Shown here: one piece after another, positions 1 through 8,398 of the stretch
Layout: every line of letters begins with the position of its first letter
How positions within the stretch are numbered: position 1 is the stretch's first letter
Assembly (NCBI RefSeq): GCF_025943985.1
Contig: NZ_JAPCWE010000019.1
Span: forward strand, 1 to 53,296
DNA from: Anaerorudis cellulosivorans
GTDB taxonomy: Bacteria > Bacteroidota > Bacteroidia > Bacteroidales > Dysgonomonadaceae
Direction of reading: 5' to 3'
DNA length: 53,296 nucleotides
The notes under the pieces: generated by a model
Seen by the model: the letters and a program-made list of their open reading frames with translations, nothing else
The model's database searches: none
Told to the model about the DNA's origin: nothing
Position numbers and translations under genes: made by a program

Positions 1-75
1 TCCTTCACATAGAATCGAATTAAAAGGAGATAGTTTAAGAAAAAAAAGATAACTTTGCCAAATTGATAGTTCAGC

Positions 76-121
76 CAGTGGGTGGGTATCACCGGAATCA
101 CTGGGTGGATATCACCGGAAT
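76..121. repeat. Two-copy 23-bp tandem repeat, possible IS end
   Basis: Two adjacent 23-base units (76-98 and 99-121) match at 21 of 23 positions; both carry a GTGG core and end in ATCACCGGAAT. Short repeated GTGGG...CCGGAAT units are what I recall at the ends of IS21-type elements in Bacteroidota, but no transposase gene is present in the window, so that assignment is inference. A lone TAACTTTG, matching the Bacteroidota -7 element, lies at 50-57 and points right, with no plus-strand gene after it. Confidence 0.45.
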
Positions 122-202
122 ATCAATCAAAAACTATTGATAGTCAATTTAGTATCTTCAGACTACCACAAATATAGTAAAAATCATGCGGATAAATTGC
201 AT

Positions 203-592
203 TTAAATCCCCAATCTTCTCTTCATTTCTTCCACTTGGGTTTCCCAAAGAATAATAGCATCACTTTTTTCGTCGGGTTCGGCAAAATCGGTAATCTCAA
301 GCGTCATATCACCTGTTAATTCCACTTTATAAAGGGCAAATTCGAAATAGGAATTTTCATCCTCATCATCCAACCAATGAAAGCGAATAGCCGACAGAGG
401 TCTGGAAAAAATAACGTTGGCCGACTCGCTATCTTTGTTCCAAGTAAAAATGTATTGATTGGACTCTTCGTCAACTGATATCTCATCGGCAAACCATTCC
501 GACAGTCCGTCGGGATGGCTGATCATCCGCCAAAGACTGTTCTGTGAAACATTTCCCATCATGAACTCGATATGAAATTTTTCTTTGCTCAT
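203..592 (-). CDS. START-like domain protein
   Basis: A small cytoplasmic protein of 129 residues with no signal peptide or membrane segment. It resembles the START-like family (Bet v 1/SRPBCC fold) common in Bacteroidota: an N-terminal strand followed by a WRMISHPDGLSEWFADE segment, alternating beta strands, and a C-terminal helix (ETQVEEMKRRLGI) that would close a ligand cavity. Its ligand is unknown to me. Asp and Glu are abundant throughout, so the protein is strongly acidic. It starts at ATG 592 and is monocistronic: the next gene on the same strand begins upstream of a terminator at 699-730. Confidence 0.75.
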   Translation of the reverse strand: MSKEKFHIEFMMGNVSQNSLWRMISHPDGLSEWFADEISVDEESNQYIFTWNKDSESANVIFSRPLSAIRFHWLDDEDENSYFEFALYKVELTGDMTLEITDFAEPDEKSDAIILWETQVEEMKRRLGI

Positions 593-698
593 CCCTTTCG
601 ATTTACTTTTTCATATAAAAGTTGCTCAATTTAGCATTTTTTTTTCATATAACGGATAAATAGGATGGTTTTTTGTGAATTAACAACGAAAAAATGTT

Positions 699-730
699 AA
701 AAAAAGAGACATCCACTGTTGGACATCTCT
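699..730 (-). terminator. Rho-independent terminator after the NagB-like gene
   Basis: Read on the minus strand, AGAGATGTCCA, a 4-base loop, and TGGATGTCTCT are followed by a T run. The stem is fully paired on this strand with two G-U wobbles. On the plus strand the same two positions become A/C mismatches, so the signal is oriented for minus-strand transcripts. Confidence 0.75.
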
Positions 731-757
731 TCTTTAGATTTCGCATTATGTTTCCTT

Positions 758-2743
758 TTATTTTATAGGCTTATATTCCACAAATGCTTCAATGGCTTCG
801 TATGAGGCAAGTCCCAATTTCCAATACAATTCGGCAGTAGCTTTATTTCTTTCTTCGGCACGCTGCCAAAACAATCGTTCATCGTCGCCAAGGAAAGGAG
901 CGCTTTCCATTTGCGATTGATGTTTGAGAATAGCGTTGCGTTTCTGCCGGAGTTCTTCGGGCGATAACGGAACTGCCATTTCGATATGGTCGATTTCCCA
1001 CTCCATCCAGGCACCACGATACATCCATATTCGGCAATCCTTAAACCAATCTTCGTCTTTAAGTAAATCGATGGCAGCCAAAACGGCGTCCAAACACACC
1101 TTATGTGTACCGTGAGGGTCGGCAAGATCGCCGGCCACATAAATCTGGTGAGGTTTAATGGTCTCGATGAAATCTTTCACGATGAACACATCTTCTTCCG
1201 AAATTGGCTTCTTTTTCACCCGCCCTGTTTCGTAAAAAGGAAGATCCAAAAAATGAATATTCTTATCGGATAACCCAATATAACGATCGGCAGTACGTGC
1301 CTCCTCTCTTCGTATTTGCGACTTAATGAAAAGGACATCAGGAGTGTCGATATCATCCTTCTTTTTCTCATACAAAAGATAATTCTTGATCTGGTTATAT
1401 TTTTCGAAAATAATTACATTTCCAGGATCGAATCTCTTGCGAATGCTGTTGATTACCGAAATGTAGCGGATTACCTCTTCATCATTTACGGCAATATTTC
1501 CCGAAGTTTGATACGCTACATGTACTTCATGTCCTTGATTTACCAACCGCTGGAAAGTTCCACCCATAGATATGACGTCGTCATCGGGGTGTGGGCTAAA
1601 AATGATTACTCTTTTAGGATAAGGCTTTGCTCTTTCGGGTCGATAGGTATCATCGGCATCGGGTTTTCCTCCCGGCCAACCGGTAATGGTATGCTGAAGA
1701 TCGTTGAAGATTTTGATGTTTACATTATATGCCGAGCCATAAATGGTAAGTAATTCGCTCAAGCCATTATCATTATAATCTTTATTGGTTAATTTTAGAA
1801 TGGGTTTTTCAACCTGATTGCACAACCAAACAATAGCTCTTCGAATGAGCTTATTGTTCCAGTCGCAACTGGTCACCAGCCAGGGATAGCTGATGCGGGT
1901 GAGATTGGAAGCAGCAGAAAGATCAATAATTACCTTGGCGTTTGGATGCGTTTGCAAAAAAGAAGCAGGCATAGATTCACTCACACTTCCTTCCACCATT
2001 CTTTTTATGCTTTCTGCTTTTTGTTCTCCCCATGCAATGAGGGTGATTCGACGAGCTTTCATCATATCCGAAATTCCCATTGTGATAGCGCTTACCGGTA
2101 CTCGGTCTAATGATCCAAAAATACTTATGGAGTCGCGACGTGAATCGCCATCTAACATTACCAATCGGGTACGTGAATTGGGATTGCTCCCGGGCATATT
2201 GAATCCGATATTTCCTTTGCTGCCCAATCCCAGCAACAAATAATCCATACCCCCGAACGATTGAAGTGCTTCTTCGTATGCTGCACAATTTTCTGCTATG
2301 AGATCTTTTTCAACAGCCGGATCGGGTGAATAGATGTTATTAGGGTCAATGTCGATATGATCAAGAAAAACATCCTTCAACATCCGGAGATTGCTCTTCG
2401 AAACATCGGTAACAGGATAATACTCATAGATATTGAAAACAACCAAATTACGAAAACTGATATTTTCTTCCTTATGGCGGCGGACTAATTCTTCGTAGAT
2501 AAGCTGGGGAGAAGATCCACCGCAAATGCCCATTACAAAAGGTTTACCTTCTTTTTGCTTCTGCAAAAGATTTTTCACGATTTCATCGGCAACAACTTTC
2601 GATGCCTCGTTGATATCTTCATAAATATGCGTGGGAATTTTTTCGAAACGCGTCAGAATATATTCCTCAAAATCGTTTTCGGGCTGAAAATACCTTTTAG
2701 GTATCCTTTTCAATGTAATTTGTGAACTAAGATTTAATCTCAT
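758..2743 (-). CDS. NagB-like (degenerate) / PIG-L deacetylase fusion
   Basis: The protein has 661 residues and two domains. Residues about 20-290 are homologous to glucosamine-6-phosphate deaminase NagB. Residues about 378-640 are a PIG-L/LmbE-type zinc deacetylase with HPDD at 385-388, IRREEA near 478-483 and DPHGTH at 542-547. Fusions of this length are usual in Bacteroidota and are annotated nagB. Here, however, the four catalytic positions of E. coli NagB (D72, D141, H143, E148) align with Tyr106, Lys176, Asn178 and Met183, so the deaminase half is probably not a normal deaminase. The deacetylase half looks intact and could act on an N-acetylated amino sugar. The gene stands alone with its own terminator. 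No symbol is given because deaminase activity is doubtful. Confidence 0.8.
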   Translation of the reverse strand: MRLNLSSQITLKRIPKRYFQPENDFEEYILTRFEKIPTHIYEDINEASKVVADEIVKNLLQKQKEGKPFVMGICGGSSPQLIYEELVRRHKEENISFRNLVVFNIYEYYPVTDVSKSNLRMLKDVFLDHIDIDPNNIYSPDPAVEKDLIAENCAAYEEALQSFGGMDYLLLGLGSKGNIGFNMPGSNPNSRTRLVMLDGDSRRDSISIFGSLDRVPVSAITMGISDMMKARRITLIAWGEQKAESIKRMVEGSVSESMPASFLQTHPNAKVIIDLSAASNLTRISYPWLVTSCDWNNKLIRRAIVWLCNQVEKPILKLTNKDYNDNGLSELLTIYGSAYNVNIKIFNDLQHTITGWPGGKPDADDTYRPERAKPYPKRVIIFSPHPDDDVISMGGTFQRLVNQGHEVHVAYQTSGNIAVNDEEVIRYISVINSIRKRFDPGNVIIFEKYNQIKNYLLYEKKKDDIDTPDVLFIKSQIRREEARTADRYIGLSDKNIHFLDLPFYETGRVKKKPISEEDVFIVKDFIETIKPHQIYVAGDLADPHGTHKVCLDAVLAAIDLLKDEDWFKDCRIWMYRGAWMEWEIDHIEMAVPLSPEELRQKRNAILKHQSQMESAPFLGDDERLFWQRAEERNKATAELYWKLGLASYEAIEAFVEYKPIK

Positions 2744-2824
2744 AATATGATTTTTTTGTATTTTATCTCCGTTTAATAACGAATTTAATTTATCGGCATA
2801 AAGTTAGTGAATATTTTCGACAAT

Positions 2825-5254
2825 TTATTCCAAATCGACCACAGTAATTCCTGCACCACCAAATTCAACATGTTCATCCTGAAAATGGGTCACGCCGTTT
2901 ACGGTGGTCAGATACTCGCGTATGATCTGACGCAAAGCACCTGAACCTGTGCCATGTAAAATGCGTACGCGAGAAATACCCAGCTGTATGGCGTCGTCAA
3001 TAAAATACATGACGGCCTGCAAAGCCTCGTCGCCACGCATGCCGCGAACATCAAGATCGGGTTTGAATTTTAATTTTCTTTCATGCATCAGTTCGCGCAT
3101 ATTGGAATCGGGAATCGCCTCTTTCATTTCTTTTTTAAGTTGACTTTGGCTGACTTTTTCCAGCTTATCGATAGCTACTGTCGATTTTATAAATCCAAAG
3201 ACAACCCATGCTTTTTTGCCTTGAATTTCCAGAATCTTTCCTGCAACCGTTTGTCCTTTCAACCTAACGGCATCGCCCGGAAACAACTGCACATTTTCTT
3301 GTGGTTTTTTCTTTGTGGGTGATAACCGGGACATCAAGCGTTTGTTGGTTTCATCTTCTTTTTTACGGACCACCTGTTCGCGAAATTCGTTTAACGAACG
3401 GCGCACTTGTTTGGTTCTTTCTTTATCTGCCTGTGACTGACGTATCTCACGGATAACCCCCTCTATTTTTGCATTGCTCTCTGCCAATAATTGTTCGGCT
3501 TGTAATTTTGCCTGAGCAAGAATTTCTTTTTTCTGTTTATCGATTTTTTCCAACTCGGCTTGATATTTGGACGAAAGGTCTTCTGCGCGTTTTCGTTCGT
3601 GACGGATCTCTTCGCGTTTTCGCTCCCAATATCGTTTGTCACGCGAAATATCCTGCAAATATTTATCAATATTGATAACATCGCTTCCAACAATTTCTGC
3701 TGCTCTGTCGATAACTTCTTGCGGCAAACCGATTTTTTGGGCAATCTCCACAGCAAACGAGCTGCCGGGATTTCCAATGGAGAGCTGGAAAAGTGGCTGC
3801 ATTTGATGACGGTCATATAGCATGGCTCCGTTAATTACACCCGGATGGTCGTTGGCATAATGCTTGATATTGCGGTAGTGAGTTGTAATAACGCCAAACG
3901 ATTGCTTCCGATTGAATTGATCCAACAGGGCTTCAGCAATGGCTGCGCCAATCTGGGGCTCAGTACCACTTCCAAACTCATCAATGAGAAGCAACGATTT
4001 CTCGTTACAGTTTTTAAGAAAAAACTTCATATTGAGCAAGTGCGAACTATACGTCGACAGATCGTTTTCGATGGATTGCTCGTCGCCAATATCGATAAAA
4101 ATATCGCTGAAGAGGCCTACATGAGAATTTTCTTTAAGTGGTATCAGCAAACCACATTGAACCATATATTGCAGCAGCCCCACGGTTTTGAGACAAACCG
4201 ATTTTCCTCCGGCATTGGGACCTGAAATGATAAGTATTCGATTTTCTTGGTTCAAGGCGATATCTAACGGAACTACCTTTCGATTCTGTTTTTGAAGTGA
4301 TAAATACAGCAAAGGATGAAGAGCCTGCACCCAATCAATCTCGGGAGAGTCTGCGATATCCGGTTTTATGGCCTGAATTTGCAGTGCGAATTTGGCTTTT
4401 GCCTGAATAAAATCAATCCATCCCAAGAACTCATAAGCTTCGAGCAAATCGGGCAGAAAAGGGCGTAGATAATTGGCAAAATCTGTCAAGATTCGTATAA
4501 CTTCGCGCCTTTCTTCGTTTTCCAATTCCCGAATTCGGTTGTTAGCTTCAACAACTTCAGCCGGTTCAACGTATACGGTTTTACCCGATGCTGATTCGTC
4601 ATGAATAATGCCTCGTATTTTGCGTTTGTAGGACGGATTCACGGGGATGACCAATCGCCCGTCGCGCATGGCAGGCGTTACATCTTTTTCCACAAATCCT
4701 TCCGATTGTGCATTGCGCAAAAGGGTGTTCAGAGTTTTGGAAATGCTGTTTATGGTGGAGGCGAGCCGACGACGAATATCTGCCAATTGCGGAGAAGCAG
4801 TATCTTTAATTTGTCCGAAATCATCTAAAATAGCATCAATTTTTTTAATAATGTCAGGATAAACTACCACATTGGCAGCTAATGACAAAAGATGGGGGTA
4901 TTTCGGATTCTTATCTTCATCCCGACGTAAAAACGCAGTAATGGCATAAATGGTTAGCAATGATCGCCGAAATTCGAAAAGGGCATGTTGATCGATCCAT
5001 GATCCTTCTACAGTAAGGCGTCTCAACACCGTTCGCACATCATAGAAATGATCGGCAGGAAAATTTTCTTCTTCTTCAAGAATACGAACAAACTCTGCTG
5101 TTTGAGACAACCATCTATCGATTTCCTCAAAAGAAGTTGAAAAATGCATCTCGCTTGTTTTTTCTTTCCCAAGCGAACTCATGCAAAAAGAATCAACAAG
5201 TTGACGAATTTTGTGAAATTCGATTTTTTGTTCGAAATTTTCCGGATAAACCAC
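2825..5254 (-). CDS. mutS2: Endonuclease MutS2
   Basis: An 809-residue MutS2-family protein. The MutS-type core and clamp come first, the ATPase has Walker A GPNAGGKS at 345-352 and a later LLIDEFGSGTEP Walker B, then a long charged coiled coil (about 515-630), a small KOW-like segment and a C-terminal Smr domain (about 735-809) with LDVRG and HGTGSGAL. The family lacks the mismatch-recognition domain. It acts on branched DNA to limit recombination or, as shown in some bacteria, on collided ribosomes. No in-frame ATG exists before the upstream stop, so the GTG at 5254 is the likely start. A TATTTTTG -7 element lies at 5289-5282. The length is normal. Confidence 0.93.
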   Translation of the reverse strand: MVYPENFEQKIEFHKIRQLVDSFCMSSLGKEKTSEMHFSTSFEEIDRWLSQTAEFVRILEEEENFPADHFYDVRTVLRRLTVEGSWIDQHALFEFRRSLLTIYAITAFLRRDEDKNPKYPHLLSLAANVVVYPDIIKKIDAILDDFGQIKDTASPQLADIRRRLASTINSISKTLNTLLRNAQSEGFVEKDVTPAMRDGRLVIPVNPSYKRKIRGIIHDESASGKTVYVEPAEVVEANNRIRELENEERREVIRILTDFANYLRPFLPDLLEAYEFLGWIDFIQAKAKFALQIQAIKPDIADSPEIDWVQALHPLLYLSLQKQNRKVVPLDIALNQENRILIISGPNAGGKSVCLKTVGLLQYMVQCGLLIPLKENSHVGLFSDIFIDIGDEQSIENDLSTYSSHLLNMKFFLKNCNEKSLLLIDEFGSGTEPQIGAAIAEALLDQFNRKQSFGVITTHYRNIKHYANDHPGVINGAMLYDRHQMQPLFQLSIGNPGSSFAVEIAQKIGLPQEVIDRAAEIVGSDVINIDKYLQDISRDKRYWERKREEIRHERKRAEDLSSKYQAELEKIDKQKKEILAQAKLQAEQLLAESNAKIEGVIREIRQSQADKERTKQVRRSLNEFREQVVRKKEDETNKRLMSRLSPTKKKPQENVQLFPGDAVRLKGQTVAGKILEIQGKKAWVVFGFIKSTVAIDKLEKVSQSQLKKEMKEAIPDSNMRELMHERKLKFKPDLDVRGMRGDEALQAVMYFIDDAIQLGISRVRILHGTGSGALRQIIREYLTTVNGVTHFQDEHVEFGGAGITVVDLE

Positions 5255-5281
5255 TTTTATGATCGTATTTTTTCAGAAATA

Positions 5282-5289
5282 CAAAAATA
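5282..5289 (-). promoter_or_regulatory. -7 element upstream of mutS2
   Basis: On the minus strand this reads TATTTTTG, matching the Bacteroidota TAnnTTTG consensus, 28 bases before the GTG start of mutS2. I see no convincing -33 TTG at ideal spacing. Confidence 0.5.
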
Positions 5290-5355
5290 CACTTTTTTGA
5301 TGAGATATTATTAAAAAGAGTGTTTCATGACACTGCTAAATTTTCAGGATATCCG

Positions 5356-5386
5356 TTGCAAAATTCAAAAAGTTATGCTACTTTTG
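5356..5386 (+). promoter_or_regulatory. Promoter of tRNA-Met
   Basis: TTG at 5356-5358 and TACTTTTG at 5379-5386 are separated by 20 bases, matching the Bacteroidota primary sigma factor promoter at both elements. The tRNA begins 39 bases after the -7 element. Confidence 0.75.
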
Positions 5387-5424
5387 CACACCGAATTCAG
5401 AAATGAATCTCAACTTAACATGTT

Positions 5425-5498
5425 GGCGAGATAGCTCAGCTGGTTAGAGCGCATGATTCATAATCATGAGGTCGGGGGATCGTGCCCCCCTCTCGCTA
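5425..5498 (+). tRNA. tRNA-Met (anticodon CAT)
   Basis: A 74-base cloverleaf. Acceptor GGCGAGA pairs with TCTCGCT (first pair G-T), the D arm is GCTC/GAGC, the anticodon stem is CATGA/TCATG with loop TTCATAA, and the T stem is GGGGG/CCCCC. CCA is not encoded. The T loop reads ATCGTGC rather than the usual TTCRANY, so positions 54 and 58 are A and T. The CAT anticodon could also be a lysidine-modified isoleucine tRNA; the G-T first acceptor pair and the overall form favour elongator Met but do not settle it. An initiator is unlikely because the anticodon stem lacks three consecutive G-C pairs. Confidence 0.9.
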
Positions 5499-5503
5499 CG
5501 GAT

Positions 5504-5547
5504 AAAAAATTAAGGATTTGTCGTAAACAACAAGTCCTTAATTTTTA
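5504..5547. terminator. Bidirectional terminator between tRNA-Met and ribH
   Basis: AAAAATTAAGGATTTG, a short loop, and CAAGTCCTTAATTTTT form a long hairpin flanked by A and T runs. It sits between the convergent tRNA-Met and ribH and can serve both strands. Confidence 0.8.
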
Positions 5548-5612
5548 TAGGTCCTATGCTTGATTCAAAAAAATAATCCCGAAATTTTCAACTCGATTTT
5601 ACCCTTTCCCTC

Positions 5613-6104
5613 TTACTTATATTTTTCGTTCAACGCAATCATTTTTAAAGCCGTAATAGCAGCTTCATCTCCTTTATTCCCGTGTCTTCCTCCCGCCCGA
5701 GCTTTTGCCTGTTCAAGCGAATTAGTAGTCAACAACCCAAAGATTACGGGAATGTTGTATTTGAGATTAAGTTCGGTAATTCCTTGAGTAACACTTTGGC
5801 AAACAAAAGTAAAATGGGGGGTTTCGCCTTGTATGACACATCCTAATGCGATTACGGCATGAAGATTAGCCCTTTCAATTAGCAATTTTGCGCCATAAGT
5901 AAGTTCAAAACTACCCGGGACACTATCAATAATAATATCCTCAGGTTTTACGCCAAATTTAAGGAGGGTTTCATATGCTCCTTCCAACAACTTTGAGGTA
6001 ACATTTGTGTTCCACTCGGAAACCACAATTCCTATTCTTTTTCCTGTACCGTTCGGAACGTCACTTGCATTGTAAGACGATAAATTGTGAAGCTCGGTTG
6101 CCAT
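5613..6104 (-). CDS. ribH: 6,7-dimethyl-8-ribityllumazine synthase
   Basis: The penultimate enzyme of riboflavin synthesis. It condenses 5-amino-6-ribitylaminouracil with 3,4-dihydroxy-2-butanone 4-phosphate and assembles into a multimeric shell. Family landmarks are IGIVVSEWN near the N terminus (substrate-ring binding), [32 protein letters not shown] with the conserved catalytic His, and a C-terminal [16 protein letters not shown] prefer the start at 6104 (MATELHNL), which resembles known Bacteroidales proteins, over the in-frame ATG two codons upstream at 6110. It lies just after the TPR protein gene and is probably cotranscribed. Length is normal at about 163 residues. Confidence 0.95.
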   Translation of the reverse strand: MATELHNLSSYNASDVPNGTGKRIGIVVSEWNTNVTSKLLEGAYETLLKFGVKPEDIIIDSVPGSFELTYGAKLLIERANLHAVIALGCVIQGETPHFTFVCQSVTQGITELNLKYNIPVIFGLLTTNSLEQAKARAGGRHGNKGDEAAITALKMIALNEKYK

Positions 6105-6116
6105 ATGCAAAAAAAA

Positions 6117-6821
6117 TTATTCTTGATTAAGACTTTGCAATCTTGCCTGTTCTATAAACTTATCCGCTTCTTGTCCTTCGGGTGAATTGAGGTAGTTTTC
6201 TTTTATTTTTGTAAACGTTTCGATAGCTTTATCATAGTTTTTTTGATATAAATATACCATGCCTATTTTTTTATAATAAATAGGAGACAACATTTCGTCA
6301 TTTGCCTTAACTGCCGCCTTTTTATAATGGGTTATCGCTTCTTCGGGCTTATTCATATTCATATAAATGTCGCCGATAGAGCCAATAACTGCGGGAGTAA
6401 TCAAAAGACCTTGACCTTTGAATTTTTTGAGATGATGAAGCGCTTGTTCATTATCACCCAATCTACTGTAGCAAATGCCCGCATATGCATGTGCCAAATT
6501 AGCTGTTTTTGTACCGCCATATTGCTTTATGATAGCCTCAAATCCGATGTAATCGTTATTGTTGCCAAAAAGTGCAAGAGAATCTTCTCCATTCTGAAAA
6601 TAACGTTCACCCTTAAAGATAGCAGCTTGAGCCTTTTCGTTTTTAGGAACCAAATATAAATAACGGTAAGCCAGAAATGCGCCGACAACAACAACCAATA
6701 CCGCTAAACCGTAAAGAATGAATTTCTGATTCTTTTCTAAAAACTGTTCTGATGAAGACAATTTTTCATCGATAGTTTCAAGCTTTTTTTCTGTTTTATC
6801 TCCTGTTTGATTTTTCGACAT
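6117..6821 (-). CDS. TPR-repeat inner-membrane protein
   Basis: A protein of 234 residues. A charged N-terminal tail (about 1-33) precedes one transmembrane helix (about 34-52, FILYGLAVLVVVVGAFLAY). The remainder is TPR-like repeats (about 95-225) with typical AHAYAGICYSRLGDNEQALHHL and IYMNMNKPEEAITHYKKA units, presumably periplasmic. The arrangement resembles the YfgM/CcmG-like TPR proteins that act as adaptors in envelope protein folding, though orthology is not certain. A TATTTTTG -7 element lies at 6863-6856, and ribH follows after a few bases, so this is the first gene of a two-gene unit. Confidence 0.8.
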   Translation of the reverse strand: MSKNQTGDKTEKKLETIDEKLSSSEQFLEKNQKFILYGLAVLVVVVGAFLAYRYLYLVPKNEKAQAAIFKGERYFQNGEDSLALFGNNNDYIGFEAIIKQYGGTKTANLAHAYAGICYSRLGDNEQALHHLKKFKGQGLLITPAVIGSIGDIYMNMNKPEEAITHYKKAAVKANDEMLSPIYYKKIGMVYLYQKNYDKAIETFTKIKENYLNSPEGQEADKFIEQARLQSLNQE

Positions 6822-6855
6822 AGTTATTGCATTATAGATTATAAATTTCGAGTTG

Positions 6856-6863
6856 CAAAAATA
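6856..6863 (-). promoter_or_regulatory. -7 element upstream of the TPR-ribH unit
   Basis: The minus strand reads TATTTTTG, a match to TAnnTTTG, 35 bases before the ATG of the TPR protein. Confidence 0.5.
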
Positions 6864-6916
6864 AAGATTTTTAAGCGATAAATAAAACTTAATCGCAATT
6901 ATTTATGGAAAGAAAT

Positions 6917-6947
6917 TTGTCCTGGGTTAATCTTTTATGTATGTTTG
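6917..6947 (+). promoter_or_regulatory. Promoter of the DUF4468-like gene
   Basis: TTG at 6917-6919 and TATGTTTG at 6940-6947 are 20 bases apart, matching both elements of the Bacteroidota promoter, and lead to the ATG at 7001. Confidence 0.65.
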
Positions 6948-7000
6948 TAGTCAAACCCGAACTCAAATAAAGGGATGATAATTAAAAAAACGGCATCGGA

Positions 7001-7573
7001 ATGAAAAAGTATATTGTAACGGCAATTCTTATTTTAATTACCGCCGTACAGGTGAAAGCCCAAAAAAGGGTAGAACAAGTTTTTACATCGGTACCGGTAA
7101 CAAACGGAAAGGTTGTTTTTCGACAATTCATTTATACGGGATCAGAATCTACTCCCGAACAGAAATACGCTCTTTTATACCAATGGGCAAAAGATAATTA
7201 TACGGGAAATCCTCATTTAATAAGCTTGCGTTTTAACAATGAAAATCTGAATATCACAGTAAGTTCAAAAACCGAATTGAATTTGTCCGGGAATAATGGG
7301 AGGAAAAACAAGAAAATGCTGATGAGCTACCGTCTCGACGCTTCAATAACCAATGCAGGATGTATATTTGTGGTGCGAGATATAAACTACGAGCAAATCG
7401 ACACAGAAGGAAATTCGTCTTCCAAAAGAATTTTTACGGCTGAAGAGATGATCACCGATGCAGCAATTGCCTCGTCATCGGGAGAACAAAAAGAACTGAA
7501 ATTAAACCTCCAAAAGCAAACACTAACCTTCGTGAACGATCTATATAACAATCTCAGCAGCATATTTAACTAA
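7001..7573 (+). CDS. Exported DUF4468-like protein
   Basis: A protein of 190 residues with an N-terminal signal peptide (MKKYIVTAILILITAVQVKA followed by QKR). The mature part begins with a hydrophobic strand (VEQVFTSVPVTNGKVVFRQFI), then YALLYQWAKDNY and a beta-rich stretch (SYRLDASITNAGCIFVVRDINY). This resembles the DUF4468 (TBP-like fold) exported proteins of Bacteroidetes. Function is unknown. It is probably periplasmic, because no lipobox cysteine is present. It has its own promoter and is separated from the ribosomal genes by another promoter. Confidence 0.6.
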   Translation: MKKYIVTAILILITAVQVKAQKRVEQVFTSVPVTNGKVVFRQFIYTGSESTPEQKYALLYQWAKDNYTGNPHLISLRFNNENLNITVSSKTELNLSGNNGRKNKKMLMSYRLDASITNAGCIFVVRDINYEQIDTEGNSSSKRIFTAEEMITDAAIASSSGEQKELKLNLQKQTLTFVNDLYNNLSSIFN

Positions 7574-7592
7574 AAAATTATTCACGAAAAAG

Positions 7593-7623
7593 TTGGCAAA
7601 TAAAAATTATATCGCTAATTTTG
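7593..7623 (+). promoter_or_regulatory. Promoter of rpmB-rpmG-DUF4295
   Basis: TTG at 7593-7595 and TAATTTTG at 7616-7623 are separated by 20 bases, a full match to the Bacteroidota consensus. The first gene starts at 7676. Confidence 0.75.
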
Positions 7624-7675
7624 TGCCCTGATTTGCGGAATATCAAATCAATAATGATTAAGAAACAGTAAGAAA

Positions 7676-7915
7676 ATGGCTAGAATTTGTCAGATAACAG
7701 GGAAAAAGGCAATGGTGGGGAACCATGTCTCTCACTCCAATAAAAGGACCAAACGTAAGTTTGACGTAAATTTGTTCAGAAAAAAATTTTATTGGGTAGA
7801 AGAAGATTGCTGGATTAGCTTGAATGTTTCAGCTGCGGGATTGCGTCTCATTAATAAAATAGGATTAGATGCAGCTATTAAACAAGCTGCAGAAAAAGGA
7901 TACCTGAATAGATAA
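7676..7915 (+). CDS. rpmB: 50S ribosomal protein L28
   Basis: A 79-residue protein with the L28 pattern [22 protein letters not shown] followed by a basic segment and [18 protein letters not shown]. It is part of the large ribosomal subunit near the exit side. It is the first gene of a compact three-gene unit followed by L33 and DUF4295, an order characteristic of Bacteroidota. It carries no zinc-binding CxxC motif, so it is a zinc-independent type. Confidence 0.97.
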   Translation: MARICQITGKKAMVGNHVSHSNKRTKRKFDVNLFRKKFYWVEEDCWISLNVSAAGLRLINKIGLDAAIKQAAEKGYLNR

Positions 7916-7934
7916 CAAATAAAAGGAAGAAGCA

Positions 7935-8123
7935 ATGGGAAAGAAAGCAAAAGGAAATAGAGTGCAAGTAATTTTAGAATGCACCGAACATAAAGAGAGC
8001 GGCCTGCCGGGAACTTCCAGGTATATCACTACAAAGAATAAAAAAAATACTCCCGAAAGACTCGAATTGAAAAAATATAATCCGATTTTAAAAAGAGTAA
8101 CTATACATAAAGAAATCAAATAA
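7935..8123 (+). CDS. rpmG: 50S ribosomal protein L33
   Basis: A 62-residue basic protein with [19 protein letters not shown] and [20 protein letters not shown], the L33 signature. Only one cysteine is present, so this is the zinc-free form. It starts 19 bases after L28 stops and is followed after 15 bases by the DUF4295 gene. Confidence 0.97.
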   Translation: MGKKAKGNRVQVILECTEHKESGLPGTSRYITTKNKKNTPERLELKKYNPILKRVTIHKEIK

Positions 8124-8138
8124 AAAACAGCATAAATC

Positions 8139-8300
8139 ATGGCAAAAAAGGTTGTTGCAGGATTCCGCGATAAAGCCAAAAGGTCCGGACAAAGTTACAC
8201 AAAAGTAATTAAAATGGTAAAATCGCCTAAAACAGGAGCTTATTCGTTTGTAGAAGAAATGATTCCCAATGAATTGGTAAAAGATTATTTATCGAAATAA
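8139..8300 (+). CDS. DUF4295 small basic protein
   Basis: A short gene of 53 codons beginning MAKKVVAGFRDKAKRSGQSY and ending VKDYLSK. This matches the DUF4295 family, which in Bacteroidota almost always follows L28 and L33 and is thought to be ribosome associated because of that context and its basic composition. I know of no defined role. It is the last gene of the unit and is followed at once by a strong terminator. Confidence 0.9.
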   Translation: MAKKVVAGFRDKAKRSGQSYTKVIKMVKSPKTGAYSFVEEMIPNELVKDYLSK

Positions 8301-8320
8301 ATTCGTTAAAGATATATAAA

Positions 8321-8354
8321 AACTTCCCTGCATACGTATGCAGGGAAGTTTTTT
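8321..8354 (+). terminator. Terminator of the L28 operon
   Basis: AACTTCCCTGCATA and TATGCAGGGAAGTT form a perfect 14-bp stem around CG, followed by a T run. It separates the ribosomal unit from ftsY. Confidence 0.92.
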
Positions 8355-8367
8355 ATTGACTATTTTG

Positions 8368-8375
8368 TAGCTTTG
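8368..8375 (+). promoter_or_regulatory. -7 element upstream of ftsY
   Basis: TAGCTTTG matches TAnnTTTG, 24 bases before the ftsY ATG. No well-spaced -33 TTG is visible. Confidence 0.45.
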
Positions 8376-8398
8376 TAAGCTATTAAACTGACGATAAA

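Noticed and set aside
137-319. 60-codon plus-strand frame at the left edge
   Set aside because: Mostly antisense to the START-like gene; low-complexity N terminus and no family resemblance.
763-1140. 125-codon minus-strand frame inside the NagB-like gene
   Set aside because: Overlaps the real coding frame on the same strand in another phase and has no family resemblance.
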